From 2-02-FULL-46-13 sp036517235 (GTDB lineage: Bacteria > Patescibacteriota > Minisyncoccia > Phycocordibacterales > DSPV01), in NCBI GenBank assembly GCA_036517235.1, contig DATDXL010000076.1, positions 1-19,495 of the forward strand: a stretch of DNA of 19,495 bases, in the 5' to 3' direction. A program made the translations under genes and the position numbers. The notes under the pieces were generated by a model. That model did no database searches. It worked only from the letters and a program-made list of their open reading frames with translations, and was not told where the DNA came from. Below are positions 19,214 through 19,495 of this stretch, piece after piece. Positions within the stretch are counted from its first letter, which is position 1. Every line of letters begins with the position of its first letter.

Positions 19214-19495
19214 TTTGCTCCCGGCAGGAAAGATATCGAAGCTTACAGCTTCAGTACCCCGATTGGATTTTCTGTTCGCCTTCGGCTTCAGAAAATGCTC
19301 AATCGGGCTTCGATTCCTGCACGGAAGCACCCCTGTGCTTCCTCGGGAGCAAAAAACTCGCTACGCTCTTTTTTGCTCCCGGCAGGAAAGATATCGAAGC
19401 TTACAGCTTCAGTACCCCGATTGGATTTTCTGTTCGCCTTCGGCTTCAGAAAATGCTCAATCGGGCTTCGATTCCTGCACGGAAGCACCCCTGTG
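19214..19495. repeat. Tandem 158-bp structured repeat (1.8 copies, cut by window end)
   Basis: Copy 1 is 19214-19371; copy 2 begins at 19372, is identical over its 124 visible bases, and runs off the window. Within a unit many arms nest: GCTCCCG (19217) with CGGGAGC (19344), GCAGGAA with TTCCTGC, ATCGAAGC with GCTTCGAT, CCCGATTG with CAATCGGG, ATTTTCTG with CAGAAAAT, and a separate hairpin GGAAGCAC-CCCT-GTGCTTCC. Across the copy junction CGGGAGCAAAAAA and TTTTTTGCTCCCG pair over 13 bp. No protein-like reading was found. It could be a repeat array, an element end, or a structured RNA. Confidence 0.85.

Noticed and set aside
19288..19488. 66-residue protein in the terminal repeat
   Set aside because: The frame simply spans the structured repeat units, has no ribosome site and no family-like content.

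Overview
The window reads as part of a small-genome bacterial chromosome, most likely a candidate-phyla-radiation (Patescibacteria, Parcubacteria-like) lineage. This is inference from gene content: a PaaX/Cas2-fold regulator with a hydrophobic N-terminal segment, a secreted protein carrying GIGTTTP motifs, a SIMPL protein, a VKOR-DsbA pair, a bactofilin-like membrane protein, and a diversity-generating retroelement (DGR) whose reverse transcriptase has the KGLPLGNxTSQLF signature. No rRNA, tRNA or CRISPR array was found. The standard genetic code fits: all core genes read through without internal TGA and at least two genes end in TGA.

Layout. 1-4700 is a nucleotide and one-carbon region: partial glyA, a small hypothetical gene, a PaaX/Cas2-like regulator with a 40-nt perfect palindrome behind it, thyA-dcd, a CYTH phosphatase-like gene and a divergent folA. 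4753-6012 is a secreted repeat protein split by one in-frame TGA. 6139-6585 is a small nucleoside-deoxyribosyltransferase-like gene. 6933-8215 is the secE-nusG-rplK operon with a long leader. 8543-10275 holds a SIMPL protein and folD. 10302-12936 is a complete DGR: reverse transcriptase, Avd (on the opposite strand, overlapping the RT start), template repeat with its own intrinsic terminator, variable repeat at the C terminus of a 271-residue target protein, and a promoter with a dyad operator for the target gene. 13188-19139 is a minus-strand cell-envelope cluster: dsbA-like, VKOR, bactofilin-like protein, then a MacA/MacB-type exporter (HlyD-family adaptor, ATPase, FtsX-fold permease). 19214-19495 is a tandemly repeated, highly structured 158-bp unit running off the window.

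How the parts work together. GlyA and FolD make and interconvert methylene-tetrahydrofolate, Dcd supplies dUMP precursor, ThyA makes dTMP, and FolA regenerates tetrahydrofolate, so one dTMP cycle is nearly complete here. VKOR reoxidises the DsbA-like protein, supporting disulfide formation in exported proteins. In the DGR, TR RNA is copied by RT-Avd with errors at adenines and replaces the VR: 13 of the 15 TR/VR differences counted by eye fall at template adenines, and all seven AAY codons are altered.

The most interesting non-coding signals are: (1) the head-to-head, overlapping RT/avd arrangement with a separately terminated TR RNA; (2) two covarying structured elements at glyA and VKOR; (3) a near-identical 113-bp leader before both dcd and nusG; (4) the PaaX-like gene palindrome; (5) the 158-bp structured tandem repeat.
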